DNA from: Pseudomonadota bacterium
GTDB taxonomy: Bacteria; Pseudomonadota; Alphaproteobacteria; Rhizobiales; Xanthobacteraceae
Reading direction: 5' to 3'
NCBI GenBank assembly: GCA_023451825.1
Contig: JAEXYA010000025.1
Span: 1-64,000 of the forward strand
DNA length: 64,000 nt
Both the position numbers and the translations under genes were made by a program. The notes under the pieces are model-generated. The model saw only the letters and a list, made by a program, of their open reading frames with translations. It made no database searches and was not told the DNA's origin. Within the stretch, counting starts at the first letter, position 1, and every line of letters starts with the position of its first letter. Shown piece after piece: positions 51,368-59,784 of this stretch.

Positions 51368-52339
51368 TTACTTCGTCAGGAGCTTCACACCCAATCGTCC
51401 CGCCAGTTCCTGCACGAACTGCCAGGCCACGCGGCCCGAGCGCGAGCCGCGGGTGGTGGACCATTCCAGCGCCTCGCGCTGCAACTGGTCGTCGTCGATC
51501 TTGACCTTGAAGTGGTTGCAATAGCCACGCACCATCGCAAGATATTCGTCCTGGCTGCATTTGTGGAAGCCGAGCCACAGGCCGAAACGATCCGATAGCG
51601 ACACTTTCTCTTCCACCGCTTCGCCGGGATTGATCGAGGTCGAGCGCTCGTTCTCGATCATGTCGCGGGCGAGCAGGTGGCGACGGTTCGACGTCGCATA
51701 GAGGATGACGTTTTCCGGCCGGCCCTCGATGCCGCCTTCGAGCACGGCTTTCAGCGACTTGTAGGACGCATCATTGCCGTCGAAGGAGAGATCGTCGCAG
51801 AACACGATGAAATAGAAATCCGAGGCACGGATCTGCGCCATCAGCAGCGGCAGGCTCTCGATGTCCTCGCGATGGATCTCGACGAGCTTCAACCGGCCAT
51901 TGACCGACTTCGAGGCATTGATGCGCGCATGCGCTGCCTTGACCAGCGACGACTTGCCCATGCCGCGCGCGCCCCAGAGCAGCGCGTTATTGGCCGGCAG
52001 GCCATTGGCGAAGCGGCGGGTATTCTCGATCAGCGTATCGACCTGCTGGTTGATGCCCTGCAGGAGATCGAGTTCAACCCGCGAGACCTTGGGCACTGGT
52101 GCGAGGCGACCGTCCGGATGCCAGATGAAGGCTTCGGCGCTGGCCAGAGAATCGGCATTGGACGGCTTGGGCGCGGCCGCGGCCATGTTGGCGGCGATCG
52201 CCTCCAGCGCCACGGCGATGCGCTCCTCGAGGCCGGGGGCGGCCATCGGTCGCGGGCGCTTGGCAACGGCTTTTCGGGCAGGGGGCTTGGCGGCTTTGGG
52301 AGCAGGGCGGCGGCTGGTTTTATTGGGTTTTTTTGACAT
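51368..52339 (-). CDS. DUF815 AAA+-type ATPase
   Basis: The 323-residue protein starts MSKKPNKTSRRPAPKAAKPP (a basic, Pro/Ala-rich tail of about 50 residues). It has a P-loop as WGARGMGKSSLVKAAH, a Walker B-like FIVFCDDLSFDG, and NVILYATSNRRHLLARDMIE, the sensor-like motif of DUF815 ATPases. The function of this family is not settled. GAGGAAAG before ATG 52339 supports the start. It is divergent from yajC-secDF, an arrangement I believe is common in related genomes. Confidence 0.88.
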   Translation of the reverse strand: MSKKPNKTSRRPAPKAAKPPARKAVAKRPRPMAAPGLEERIAVALEAIAANMAAAAPKPSNADSLASAEAFIWHPDGRLAPVPKVSRVELDLLQGINQQVDTLIENTRRFANGLPANNALLWGARGMGKSSLVKAAHARINASKSVNGRLKLVEIHREDIESLPLLMAQIRASDFYFIVFCDDLSFDGNDASYKSLKAVLEGGIEGRPENVILYATSNRRHLLARDMIENERSTSINPGEAVEEKVSLSDRFGLWLGFHKCSQDEYLAMVRGYCNHFKVKIDDDQLQREALEWSTTRGSRSGRVAWQFVQELAGRLGVKLLTK

Positions 52340-52393
52340 TTCTGACTTTCCTCGGGCGCCACCCTTAACCATCCGGGAACAGCTCCGCAAGCG

Positions 52394-52410
52394 GTACAAA
52401 TCGCTTGTAC
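52394..52410. promoter_or_regulatory. Perfect palindrome in the DUF815/yajC divergent gap
   Basis: GTACAA and TTGTAC flank ATCGC. The site is 20 bp upstream of the predicted yajC -35 and 55 bp upstream of the DUF815 start, so it could be an operator for either gene. Chance occurrence cannot be excluded for a 6-bp arm. Confidence 0.35.
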
Positions 52411-52429
52411 ATCAAGGGGGTTAGGAGCG

Positions 52430-52457
52430 TTGCAATTGGCTTGCCGGCCGCTATAGT
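52430..52457 (+). promoter_or_regulatory. Predicted sigma-70-type promoter for yajC-secDF
   Basis: TTGCAA (52430-52435) and TATAGT (52452-52457) are separated by 16 bp and lie 75 bp upstream of the yajC start, giving a reasonable housekeeping promoter. Confidence 0.55.
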
Positions 52458-52532
52458 CCGCGCCGAATTTACCGAGACCGGGCCGAACGCGGCTGCGTCG
52501 CCGGTCAACTCCCGCATTCACGAGGACTTCCG

Positions 52533-52916
52533 ATGTTCATTACCCCTGCGTTCGCCCAGGCCGCAGCCGCCGGCAACGACACCAACAGCATGCTGATGTC
52601 GCTGCTGCCCTTCGCGCTCATCTTCGTGATCATGTATTTTCTGATCCTGCGCCCGCAGCAGAAGAAGGTGCGCGACCACGCCGAAATGGTGAAGAACATT
52701 CGCCGCGGCGACACCATCGTCACCTCGGGCGGTCTGGTCGGCAAGGTCACCAAGGTGGTGGACGACGAGCAGGTCGAATTCGAACTCGCCGAAGGCGTGC
52801 GCGTGCGCCAGCTGCGTTCGATGATCTCCGGCGTCCGCACCAAGGGCGAGCCCGCCAAGGACAAGGGCGAGAAGGAAACCAAGACCGAGGCCAAGGACGA
52901 CGCGGCGGCGAAGTAA
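52533..52916 (+). CDS. yajC: YajC, Sec accessory membrane protein
   Basis: The 127-residue protein has a single transmembrane helix (MLMSLLPFALIFVIMYFLIL) followed by the invariant RPQQKKVRDH, then a small folded part (IRRGDTIVTSGGLVGKVTKV) and a Lys/Glu/Asp-rich tail. YajC associates with SecDF and the SecYEG channel. It begins the yajC-secD-secF operon, 44 bp before secD. Confidence 0.95.
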   Translation: MFITPAFAQAAAAGNDTNSMLMSLLPFALIFVIMYFLILRPQQKKVRDHAEMVKNIRRGDTIVTSGGLVGKVTKVVDDEQVEFELAEGVRVRQLRSMISGVRTKGEPAKDKGEKETKTEAKDDAAAK

Positions 52917-52960
52917 TTCGCCGCGCTCTTCCCATCCTCGAATTCTGACGGATCAACTCG

Positions 52961-54559
52961 ATGTTGTATTTCACGCGGTGGAAGGCGCTGGGCATTATCC
53001 TGACGGCGCTCGTCGTCTGCCTGTGCGCGGTGCCGAATTTCTTCCCCGAAGCCACCGTCAAGACCTGGCCGACATGGGCGCAGCGCCATCTGGTGCTGGG
53101 CCTCGATTTGCAGGGTGGCTCGCACATCCTGCTCGAAGTCGACGCCAATTCGGTCAAGAAGGACAAGCTCGACCAGGTCCGCGACGACGTTCGCCGCACC
53201 CTGCGCGATGCCCGTATCGTCTATACCGGCCTGAATGTCCGCAACGACACCGTCGAAGTCCGCATCACCAAGGACACCGATCTTCCGACCGCGCTGACCA
53301 AGCTGCGTGAACTGTCGCAGCCGCTCGGCGGCATCATGGGCCAGAGCGGCGCGCGCAGCCTCGAAGTCTCGGATGCCGGTGGCGGATTGATCCGCTTTAC
53401 CGTGCCGCAGGCGGCGATCAACGAGCGCATCCGCCAGTCGGTGGACCAGTCGATCCAGATCGTGGAGCGCCGCGTCAACGAACTCGGCACCGTGGAACCG
53501 CTGATCCAGCGCCAGGGCCTCGATCGTATTCTTGTCCAGGTGCCGGGTCTGCAGGATCCGTCGCGCCTGAAGGAACTGCTCGGCAAGACAGCGAAGCTCG
53601 ACTTCCGCATGGTCGACACGACCATTCCGGCGGAGCAGGCGCAGGGCCGCGTTCCCGCGGACTCCGAGCTACTGATGAGTTCGACTTCGCCGAAGACGCC
53701 GTATCTGGTGAAGAAGGAAGTGCTGGTCTCCGGCGGCGATCTCAACGACGCCCAGCCCGGCTTCGACCAGCGCACCAACGAACCGATCGTTTCGTTCCGC
53801 TTCAACTCGTCCGGCGCCCGCAAATTCGCCGATGCCACCGTCAAGAACGTCAACCAGCCTTTCGCCATCGTGCTCGACAACGAAGTCGTGTCGGCGCCGG
53901 TCATCCGCGAACCGATCACCGGCGGCTCCGGCCAGATCTCGGGCTCGTTTACGGTGCAGGGCGCCAACGATCTCGCGATCCTGCTGCGCGCCGGCGCGCT
54001 GCCGGCACCGCTGTCGATCATCGAAGAGCGCACCGTCGGTCCCGGCCTCGGCCAGGACTCGATCGCCAAGGGCGAACTCGCGGCCTATATCGGCTCGATC
54101 TTCGTCATCATCTTCATGCTGCTGACCTATCGCCTGTTCGGCCTGTTCGCCAATATCGCGGTGGCCATCAACGTGGCGATGATCTTCGGCATCCTGTCGC
54201 TGCTCAATGCCACGCTGACGCTGCCCGGCATCGCCGGCATCGTGTTGACGGTCGGCATTGCGGTGGACTCCAACGTGCTGATCTATGAGCGCATCCGTGA
54301 AGAACTGCGCGGCGGACGGACGGCGATTGCCGCCATCGATGCCGGCTTCAAGCGCGCGCTTGCCACCATTCTCGATTCCAACATCACCACCTTCATCGCG
54401 GCTGCCGTGCTGTTCTATATCGGCACCGGTCCGGTGCGCGGCTTTGCCGTGACCTTCGGCATCGGCATCATCACGACGGTGTTCACCGCATTCACGGTGA
54501 CCCGCCTGATCGTTGCCGCCTGGGTCAGGTGGAAGCGGCCGCAGCGCGTGCCGATCTGA
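52961..54559 (+). CDS. secD: SecD, protein-export membrane subunit
   Basis: The 532-residue protein has the N-terminal helix, the LVLGLDLQGGSHILLEVD motif of the first periplasmic domain, FTVQGANDLAILLRAGALPAP, and the six-helix RND-type membrane part with GIVLTVGIAVDSNVLIYERI. SecDF uses proton flow to pull exported proteins into the periplasm, which should support the secretion of the autotransporters here. The start at ATG 52961 is typical. secF follows after 16 bp. Confidence 0.96.
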   Translation: MLYFTRWKALGIILTALVVCLCAVPNFFPEATVKTWPTWAQRHLVLGLDLQGGSHILLEVDANSVKKDKLDQVRDDVRRTLRDARIVYTGLNVRNDTVEVRITKDTDLPTALTKLRELSQPLGGIMGQSGARSLEVSDAGGGLIRFTVPQAAINERIRQSVDQSIQIVERRVNELGTVEPLIQRQGLDRILVQVPGLQDPSRLKELLGKTAKLDFRMVDTTIPAEQAQGRVPADSELLMSSTSPKTPYLVKKEVLVSGGDLNDAQPGFDQRTNEPIVSFRFNSSGARKFADATVKNVNQPFAIVLDNEVVSAPVIREPITGGSGQISGSFTVQGANDLAILLRAGALPAPLSIIEERTVGPGLGQDSIAKGELAAYIGSIFVIIFMLLTYRLFGLFANIAVAINVAMIFGILSLLNATLTLPGIAGIVLTVGIAVDSNVLIYERIREELRGGRTAIAAIDAGFKRALATILDSNITTFIAAAVLFYIGTGPVRGFAVTFGIGIITTVFTAFTVTRLIVAAWVRWKRPQRVPI

Positions 54560-54575
54560 GCTGACGGAGCAGGTT

Positions 54576-55601
54576 TTGACTACAACCCAAATGGTTCTCG
54601 CTGGTCTCGGTGCATTGGTCGTCATTCTGTCGATCGTGACCATCTTCGACCTGTTGCCGCCGCTGCGCATCGTCCCCGACGATACGAAGTTCGATTTCAC
54701 GCGCTTCCGCCGCATCTCGTTCCCGATCTCGGCGCTGCTGACCATCGCCGCGATCACGCTGTTCTTCACGCATGGCCTGAATTTCGGCATCGACTTCAAG
54801 GGCGGCACGCTGATGGAAGTGCAGTCCAAGAGCGGCCCGGCCGATATTTCGGACATGCGCACAAAACTCTCGACGCTTCAGCTCGGTGACGTGCAGTTGC
54901 AGCAGTTCGGCGGCCCCGCCGACGTGCTGATCCGTCTCGCCCAGCAGCCCGGCGGCGACGCCGCGCAGCAGGCCGCGGTGCAGAAGGTGCGCGCCACGCT
55001 CGGCGATGCGGTTGAGTATCGCCGCGTCGAAGTGGTGGGTCCGCGCGTGTCCGGCGAATTGCTCGCTTACGGCATGCTCGGCCTGATCGTCGCGATCTTC
55101 GGCATTCTCATCTATCTCTGGTTCCGCTTCGAATGGCAGTTCGCCATCGGCGCCATGATCGCCAACGTCCACGATATCGTGCTGACCATCGGCTTCATGT
55201 CGATCGCGCAGGTCGATTTCGATCTCACCAGCATCGCGGCCTTGCTGACCATTCTCGGCTACTCGCTGAACGACACCGTGGTCATCTATGACCGTATTCG
55301 TGAAATCCTGCGTCGCTACAAGAAGATGCCGATGCCGGAGCTGCTCAACGAGTCGATCAACCAGACCCTGTCGCGCTCGATCATCACCCACGTCACCGTG
55401 ACGCTGGCATTGCTCGCGCTGTATCTGTTCGGCGGCCACGCGATCCACTCGTTCACTGCCGTGATGATCTTCGGCGTGGTGCTGGTCGGCACCTACACCT
55501 CGATCTTCATCGCAGCACCGATGCTGATCTATCTCGGCGTCGGTGAGAACCGCGACGAGCCGGTCAGCAATGGCAAGCCGGCGAAGACGGCGAAGGCCTG
55601 A
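54576..55601 (+). CDS. secF: SecF, protein-export membrane subunit
   Basis: The 341-residue protein has the SecF motif LNFGIDFKGGTLMEVQ, the RVEVVGPRVSGEL segment and the membrane half with LTILGYSLNDTVVIYDRIRE. A TTG at 54576 is taken as start because GGAG lies 6 bp before it; ATG 54591 is too far from that site. An extra hydrophobic N-terminal segment (MVLAGLGALVVILSIVTIF) precedes the usual first helix. Its stop overlaps the next start by one base (TGATG). Confidence 0.94.
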   Translation: MTTTQMVLAGLGALVVILSIVTIFDLLPPLRIVPDDTKFDFTRFRRISFPISALLTIAAITLFFTHGLNFGIDFKGGTLMEVQSKSGPADISDMRTKLSTLQLGDVQLQQFGGPADVLIRLAQQPGGDAAQQAAVQKVRATLGDAVEYRRVEVVGPRVSGELLAYGMLGLIVAIFGILIYLWFRFEWQFAIGAMIANVHDIVLTIGFMSIAQVDFDLTSIAALLTILGYSLNDTVVIYDRIREILRRYKKMPMPELLNESINQTLSRSIITHVTVTLALLALYLFGGHAIHSFTAVMIFGVVLVGTYTSIFIAAPMLIYLGVGENRDEPVSNGKPAKTAKA

Positions 55602-55984
55602 TGCCGGTCGATCCCGATCAGCCGCATCTTCCGCGGGCTGCCGAGATCGAAGCCTACGGCAAGGGCGGCTTCATCTTCGACACCATGTCGCATCAGGGCT
55701 CGCTTTTGTGCCTGCCCGATGCGGTGTGGGCATGGGGCGTCACGACGCCCGCCGAAATCGATCGTCATGCGCTGCGCCGCGTGTTCGAAGGCCATGCCGG
55801 CATCGACACGCTGATCATCGGCACCGGCAACGATGTCTGGATCATGCCGCGCGACCTGCGCGAGGCACTGCGCGGTCTGCACATCATGGCGGATACGATG
55901 ATGACGGGTCCCGCGATCCGCACCTACAACATCATGATCGGCGAGCGCCGCCGCGTGGCGGCCGCGCTGATTGCCGTGCCATGA
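55601..55984 (+). CDS. Mth938-like (DUF498) protein
   Basis: The 127-residue protein fits the Mth938/DUF498 fold: IEAYGKGGFIFDTMSHQGSL, HAGIDTLIIGTGNDVW and NIMIGERRRVAAALIAVP. The human relative NDUFAF3 assists complex I assembly. Coupled starts tie it to secF upstream (TGATG) and to the NDUFAF6-like gene downstream (ATGA). The pairing of NDUFAF3- and NDUFAF6-like genes suggests a shared role in respiratory complex I assembly; this is inference. Confidence 0.85.
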   Translation: MPVDPDQPHLPRAAEIEAYGKGGFIFDTMSHQGSLLCLPDAVWAWGVTTPAEIDRHALRRVFEGHAGIDTLIIGTGNDVWIMPRDLREALRGLHIMADTMMTGPAIRTYNIMIGERRRVAAALIAVP

Positions 55985-56808
55985 GCGCCGATACGAGCGC
56001 CGCGGCCTTCTGCGCCGATCTCGTGCGCACCCATGATTTCGATCGCTACGCATCCACGCTGTTCGTGCCGGCCGACAAGCGTCGTCCGCTGCTGGCGCTC
56101 TATGCGTTCAATGTCGAAGTCAGCCGCGTGCGCGATCAGGTCAAACAGGCGCTGCCCGGCGAGATCCGCCTGCAATGGTGGACCGATGCGCTGGCCGGGC
56201 AGGGCCACGGCGATGTGGAGCAGAATCCGGTCGCAGCCGAATTGCTGCTGGTCGTGCGCTCGTTCGACCTGCCGGTCGATCGGCTCGCAAAACTCGTGGA
56301 TGCGCATATTTTCGATCTCTACAACGATCCGATGCCCGATCTCGCGGTGCTGGAAAGCCATTTCCGCGATACGTCCGGCACGCTGTTCGCCTGCGCCGCG
56401 CGCATTCTCGGCGATGGCTCCGAGGCGGTCGATCATGTCGCCGAACATGCCGGTCTTGCGCAGGGAGTCACCCGCATTTTCGCGCGCATGCCTTACGACG
56501 CGGCGCGCAGCCAGCTCTATCTGCCGCACGACATGCTCCGCCAGAACGGTGGCAGCGAGCATGAATTTTATCTGGGCAAGCTGACCCCCGCGATCCGCGC
56601 GACGCTGGATCAGCTGATCTCGGGCGCGCAGGAGCAACTGGCTGTGGCGGATGGAATGATGGCCGATGTGGCGGCGCCGGCGCGCGCGGCGTTTTTGCCG
56701 ATGGCGCTGGTGAAGTATGATCTCACGCAGATGGCGGTGGCCGATCCGTTCGAATTGTATATCCGATCGCGATTGCGGACTCTTTGGACGCTGTGGCGGG
56801 CATCGTAG
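55981..56808 (+). CDS. Squalene/phytoene synthase-fold protein, NDUFAF6-like
   Basis: The 275-residue protein has the squalene/phytoene synthase fold, but the Asp-rich metal motif of true synthases (DDxxD) is replaced in LLALYAFNVEVSRVRDQVKQ. The pattern AFNVE...V.D, QWWTDAL and AQGVTRIFARMPYDAARSQL followed by YLPHDML matches the eukaryotic complex I assembly factor NDUFAF6 as I remember it. A prenyl-transfer activity is therefore doubtful. It is coupled to the Mth938-like gene. The alternative is an ordinary phytoene synthase relative. Confidence 0.82.
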   Translation: MSADTSAAAFCADLVRTHDFDRYASTLFVPADKRRPLLALYAFNVEVSRVRDQVKQALPGEIRLQWWTDALAGQGHGDVEQNPVAAELLLVVRSFDLPVDRLAKLVDAHIFDLYNDPMPDLAVLESHFRDTSGTLFACAARILGDGSEAVDHVAEHAGLAQGVTRIFARMPYDAARSQLYLPHDMLRQNGGSEHEFYLGKLTPAIRATLDQLISGAQEQLAVADGMMADVAAPARAAFLPMALVKYDLTQMAVADPFELYIRSRLRTLWTLWRAS

Positions 56809-56814
56809 CTCCGT

Positions 56815-56891
56815 CGTCATTGCGAGGAGCGCAGCGACGAAGCAATCCAGTTCTTGGCTTTCTGGATTGCTTCGCTGCGCTCGCAATGACG
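56815..56891. repeat. Inverted repeat, CGTCATTGCGAG type
   Basis: CGTCATTGCGAGGAGCGCAG is mirrored by GCTGCGCTCGCAATGACG, with inner GAAGCAATCCAG and CTGGATTGCTTC. It is the second copy of the element at 3412-3497 and lies in a convergent junction, 6 bp past the NDUFAF6-like stop. Confidence 0.87.
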
Positions 56892-56898
56892 GCGCGTG

Positions 56899-57993
56899 TT
56901 AAGCCTGCGGCAGCTGGGTCTCGAAATTGAAGCGGTCGCGCAGGTTCTTTCGCGACTCCAGGATCGTCTTCAAAAACGCGCGATCCGCATCGCTCCTCAT
57001 CAGCGGCTCGAGCAGATCCACCTGGTTCATCGCCACCAGCTGCAATACTTCGGTCCTGATCTTGCCCGCAGCATCGCGCGGCAGCGCCGGGATCACCTGC
57101 AGATGCTCCGGCGGTTTTGCCGCTTTCGCTGCACCAAGCTCGTTCTGCAGCTTGCCTTCCAGCGCAACGTCATCGGCTTCCACGAATGCATAGAGACCTA
57201 CGCCCGTGCGCCGATCCGCAAACGCCACGATCGCGGCATCGCGCACCGCGGGATTGCGCTTGATCATCTCTAACAGTGGCGGCGCGTCATTGACCAAGCG
57301 CTTGCCGCCGCCTTCGCGGTCGGTGAAGTTGAAGATGCCGCGGGTGATGGCGCGATAGACCTTCTTACCGGTCATCAGCCAGATCCGTGCTGGCAACGAC
57401 TTCTTCGACAGGATCTGCTTTTCCTTCGCCGTCAAAAGCTCGGGCGCATACGTACGCTTGTGCTTCAGCAGATGGCGGAGGTCTTCATAGGCGGCAATAC
57501 GAAACAGCTGGCTGCGGCTCTTGAAGCAGACCGCGAGCTGGAAGTCGGTGAGATAAGCGAGGCCGTCGCTGCCCTGGAGCCAGTTCTGCTCCTTGGCGAG
57601 ATCGTTATGGCACACGCCCATGCGATGCAGTTTGCGCAGCGCCAGCTTGGCGGACTGGAAATAGCGCGCATCATTGTGCGGCTTGGCCAGATGCAGCGCG
57701 ACACCATCAATGAAGCCGCGCACCAGCGTGCGCTTGCCGGCCCAGAGCAGCTGCGGCCCGACATTGAGCTCGCGCGTCAGTGTCAGCGCGCGGCGCTCGC
57801 GCGTGAACAGATGATGCGCGAGAATGAACGACCACCATGGCACCTGATCGAGCCGGCGCAGCACGGCATCCACATCACCATGACGCGTGCGAAAACGGCC
57901 GCGCTCGACGGTCGAGAACACGTCGCGCTTGAGAAGCACGCCTTCCGTCCAGTGCTTGGACAGCGCAGCAGCATCCTGTTTGGGCAAGCTCAT
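56899..57993 (-). CDS. Kinase-like domain fused to an acyl-CoA ligase C-terminal domain
   Basis: The 364-residue protein has a protein/lipopolysaccharide kinase-like part at residues 1-220: a catalytic-loop-like GVCHNDLAKEQNWL (HND at 129-131) and LTDFQLAV (DFQ at 150-152 in place of DFG). Residues 237-322 look like the C-terminal lid domain of adenylate-forming enzymes: VRDAAIVAFADRRTGVGLYA, LQVIPALPRDAAGKIRTEVL, with the conserved Gly-Lys at 310-311. The large adenylating N-domain is absent. No signal peptide or transmembrane helix is seen. Function is unknown; it may phosphorylate a lipid or envelope substrate. It starts at ATG 57993, 22 bp from trmFO. Confidence 0.75.
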   Translation of the reverse strand: MSLPKQDAAALSKHWTEGVLLKRDVFSTVERGRFRTRHGDVDAVLRRLDQVPWWSFILAHHLFTRERRALTLTRELNVGPQLLWAGKRTLVRGFIDGVALHLAKPHNDARYFQSAKLALRKLHRMGVCHNDLAKEQNWLQGSDGLAYLTDFQLAVCFKSRSQLFRIAAYEDLRHLLKHKRTYAPELLTAKEKQILSKKSLPARIWLMTGKKVYRAITRGIFNFTDREGGGKRLVNDAPPLLEMIKRNPAVRDAAIVAFADRRTGVGLYAFVEADDVALEGKLQNELGAAKAAKPPEHLQVIPALPRDAAGKIRTEVLQLVAMNQVDLLEPLMRSDADRAFLKTILESRKNLRDRFNFETQLPQA

Positions 57994-58015
57994 GAGCGAT
58001 CCAACCGAGCTTGCG

Positions 58016-59461
58016 TTACGCCGCTGCCGCGACGGCAGGGAGCGTAGTTGCGATCCAGCCGTCGAGATCGGCCAGTGCGCGGGCGCTCATGGCCTGTTTC
58101 TTGGCGACGGTCTTCTCGTTGCCGCGCAGGCGCGAGCCGTCCGGCTTCTTGGTCGGCGGCGAGGCGAGCGGCGGGAACAGGCCGAAATTGATGTTCATCG
58201 GCTGGAACGAACGCGGGCCGGCATCAACGGTTTCGATATGGCCGCCGGTGATGTGGCCGAGCAGCGAGCCGAGCGCCGTGGTCGCCGGCGGCATGGCCAG
58301 CGACTGGCCCTTGGCATCGGCCGCCGCGCACAGGCCCGCGATGAGGCCGACGCTGGCGGATTCCACATAGCCTTCGCAGCCGGTCATCTGCCCGGCGAAA
58401 CGCAGCCGCGGCTGCGCCTTCAGGCGGAGCTGCTCGTCGAGCAGCTTTGGCGAATTGAGGAAGGTGTTGCGATGCAGGCCGCCGAGGCGGGCGAATTCCG
58501 CATTCTGCAGGCCCGGGATCATGCGCAGCACATTCTGCTGCGGGCCGTATTTCAATTTCGTCTGGAAGCCGACGATATTGTAGAGCGTGCCGAGCTTGTT
58601 GTCCTGGCGCAGCTGCACGATGGCATAGGGCTTAACCTGTGGATCGCGCGGATTGGTGAGGCCGACCGGCTTCATAGGCCCATGGCGCAGCGTCTCGCGG
58701 CCGCGCTCGGCCATCACCTCGATGGGCAGGCAGCCGTCGAAATAGGGCGTGTTCAGCTCCCATTCCTTGAAGTCGGTCTTTTCGCCGGCCAGCAGCGCGT
58801 CGATGAAGGCGTCATATTGTTCGCGGGTCATCGGGCAGTTGATGTAGTCGGCGCCGGTGCCGCCGGGCCCGACCTTGTCGTAGCGCGACTGGAACCAGGC
58901 GATCTCCATATCGATGGAGTCTTTATGCACGATAGGCGCGATGGCATCGAAGAACGCCAGCGCATTCTCGTCGGTCAGCGCGCGGATGGAATCAGCCAGC
59001 GGCGCCGAGGTGAGGGGGCCGGTGGCGACAATGACATTGCGCCAGTCGGCGGGCGGCAGCCTGTCCACTTCGGTGCGATCGATGGTGATGAGGGGGTGGT
59101 CTTCCAGCGCCTGGGTCACGGCATCGGAAAACGCATCACGGTCCACAGCCAGCGCGCCGCCTGCAGGCACCTGATGCGCATCGGCGCTGCGCATGATCAG
59201 CGAGCCCAATTTGCGCATTTCAGCATGCAGCAGGCCGACAGCGTTGTTCAGCGCGTCGTCGGAACGGAATGAATTGGAGCAGACGAGTTCGGCGAGGCCA
59301 TCGGTACGATGGGCGTCGGTCATCTTCACCGGGCGCATCTCGTGAAGGGTCACGGGGATGCCGGCATTGGCGACCTGCCAGGCGGCTTCGGAGCCGGCAA
59401 GGCCCGCGCCGATCACATGGACGCGGTTGTCTGTAGTCGAGGCTGTTGTCATGGCCCGCAT
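58016..59461 (-). CDS. trmFO: TrmFO, tRNA (uracil-54-C5) methyltransferase
   Basis: The 481-residue flavoprotein begins with VHVIGAGLAGSEAAWQVANA (FAD-binding), then LAELVCSNSFRSDDALNNAV and FAGQMTGCEGYVESASVGLI with the family's conserved cysteines. It makes ribothymidine at position 54 of tRNA using methylene-tetrahydrofolate and FADH2. ATG 59461 and ATG 59452 are both possible starts; the second (MTTASTTDNRVHVIG) is as likely. It is probably co-transcribed with the kinase-like gene downstream. Confidence 0.95.
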   Translation of the reverse strand: MRAMTTASTTDNRVHVIGAGLAGSEAAWQVANAGIPVTLHEMRPVKMTDAHRTDGLAELVCSNSFRSDDALNNAVGLLHAEMRKLGSLIMRSADAHQVPAGGALAVDRDAFSDAVTQALEDHPLITIDRTEVDRLPPADWRNVIVATGPLTSAPLADSIRALTDENALAFFDAIAPIVHKDSIDMEIAWFQSRYDKVGPGGTGADYINCPMTREQYDAFIDALLAGEKTDFKEWELNTPYFDGCLPIEVMAERGRETLRHGPMKPVGLTNPRDPQVKPYAIVQLRQDNKLGTLYNIVGFQTKLKYGPQQNVLRMIPGLQNAEFARLGGLHRNTFLNSPKLLDEQLRLKAQPRLRFAGQMTGCEGYVESASVGLIAGLCAAADAKGQSLAMPPATTALGSLLGHITGGHIETVDAGPRSFQPMNINFGLFPPLASPPTKKPDGSRLRGNEKTVAKKQAMSARALADLDGWIATTLPAVAAAA

Positions 59462-59631
59462 GTAGCGCGTTTCAACGCGAAACGGAATTCGCTTTGGCGG
59501 GGTTCCGCAGGTTAGTCAGTGCTTTGCGCGACCACCTGACGATAGAGACGCCTTCCGGTTGCCCCCGAGCGCGCCCGCGCGGCGCGGGCGCAATTCGTGA
59601 AACGTCGGGGACGGCGAACCGTCCAGACGTA

Positions 59632-59784
59632 TCAACCGTTGTAGGCACCCGAGGCAACGCGCGGAATGTCAGAGCGGTCGAGACCGATGTCGGACAGTTC
59701 GCGATCGCTGAGCTGCGACAGCTCGGCAACATTGCGCTGATAGTCACGGAAAGCCTGGATCATACGGATAAGCGAGAGCAGCAT
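59632..59784 (-). CDS. Small DUF1127 protein (50 residues)
   Basis: On the minus strand ATG 59784, preceded by AAGGAG at about 7 bp, opens a 50-residue frame: MLLSLIRMIQAFRDYQRN, then VAELSQLSDRELSDIGLDRS and DIPRVASGAYNG. The LSDRELSDIGLDRSDI core is the DUF1127 signature (YjiS-like). Such proteins are common in alphaproteobacteria; some bind RNA and affect phosphate or carbon metabolism. TATATT (minus strand, 59841-59846) may be part of its -10. It is easily missed because of its length. Confidence 0.88.
   Translation of the reverse strand: MLLSLIRMIQAFRDYQRNVAELSQLSDRELSDIGLDRSDIPRVASGAYNG

Noticed and set aside
59472..59747. 91-codon minus-strand frame near the trmFO start
   Set aside because: It overlaps the DUF1127 gene in another frame; the latter has a family signature and a good ribosome-binding site.
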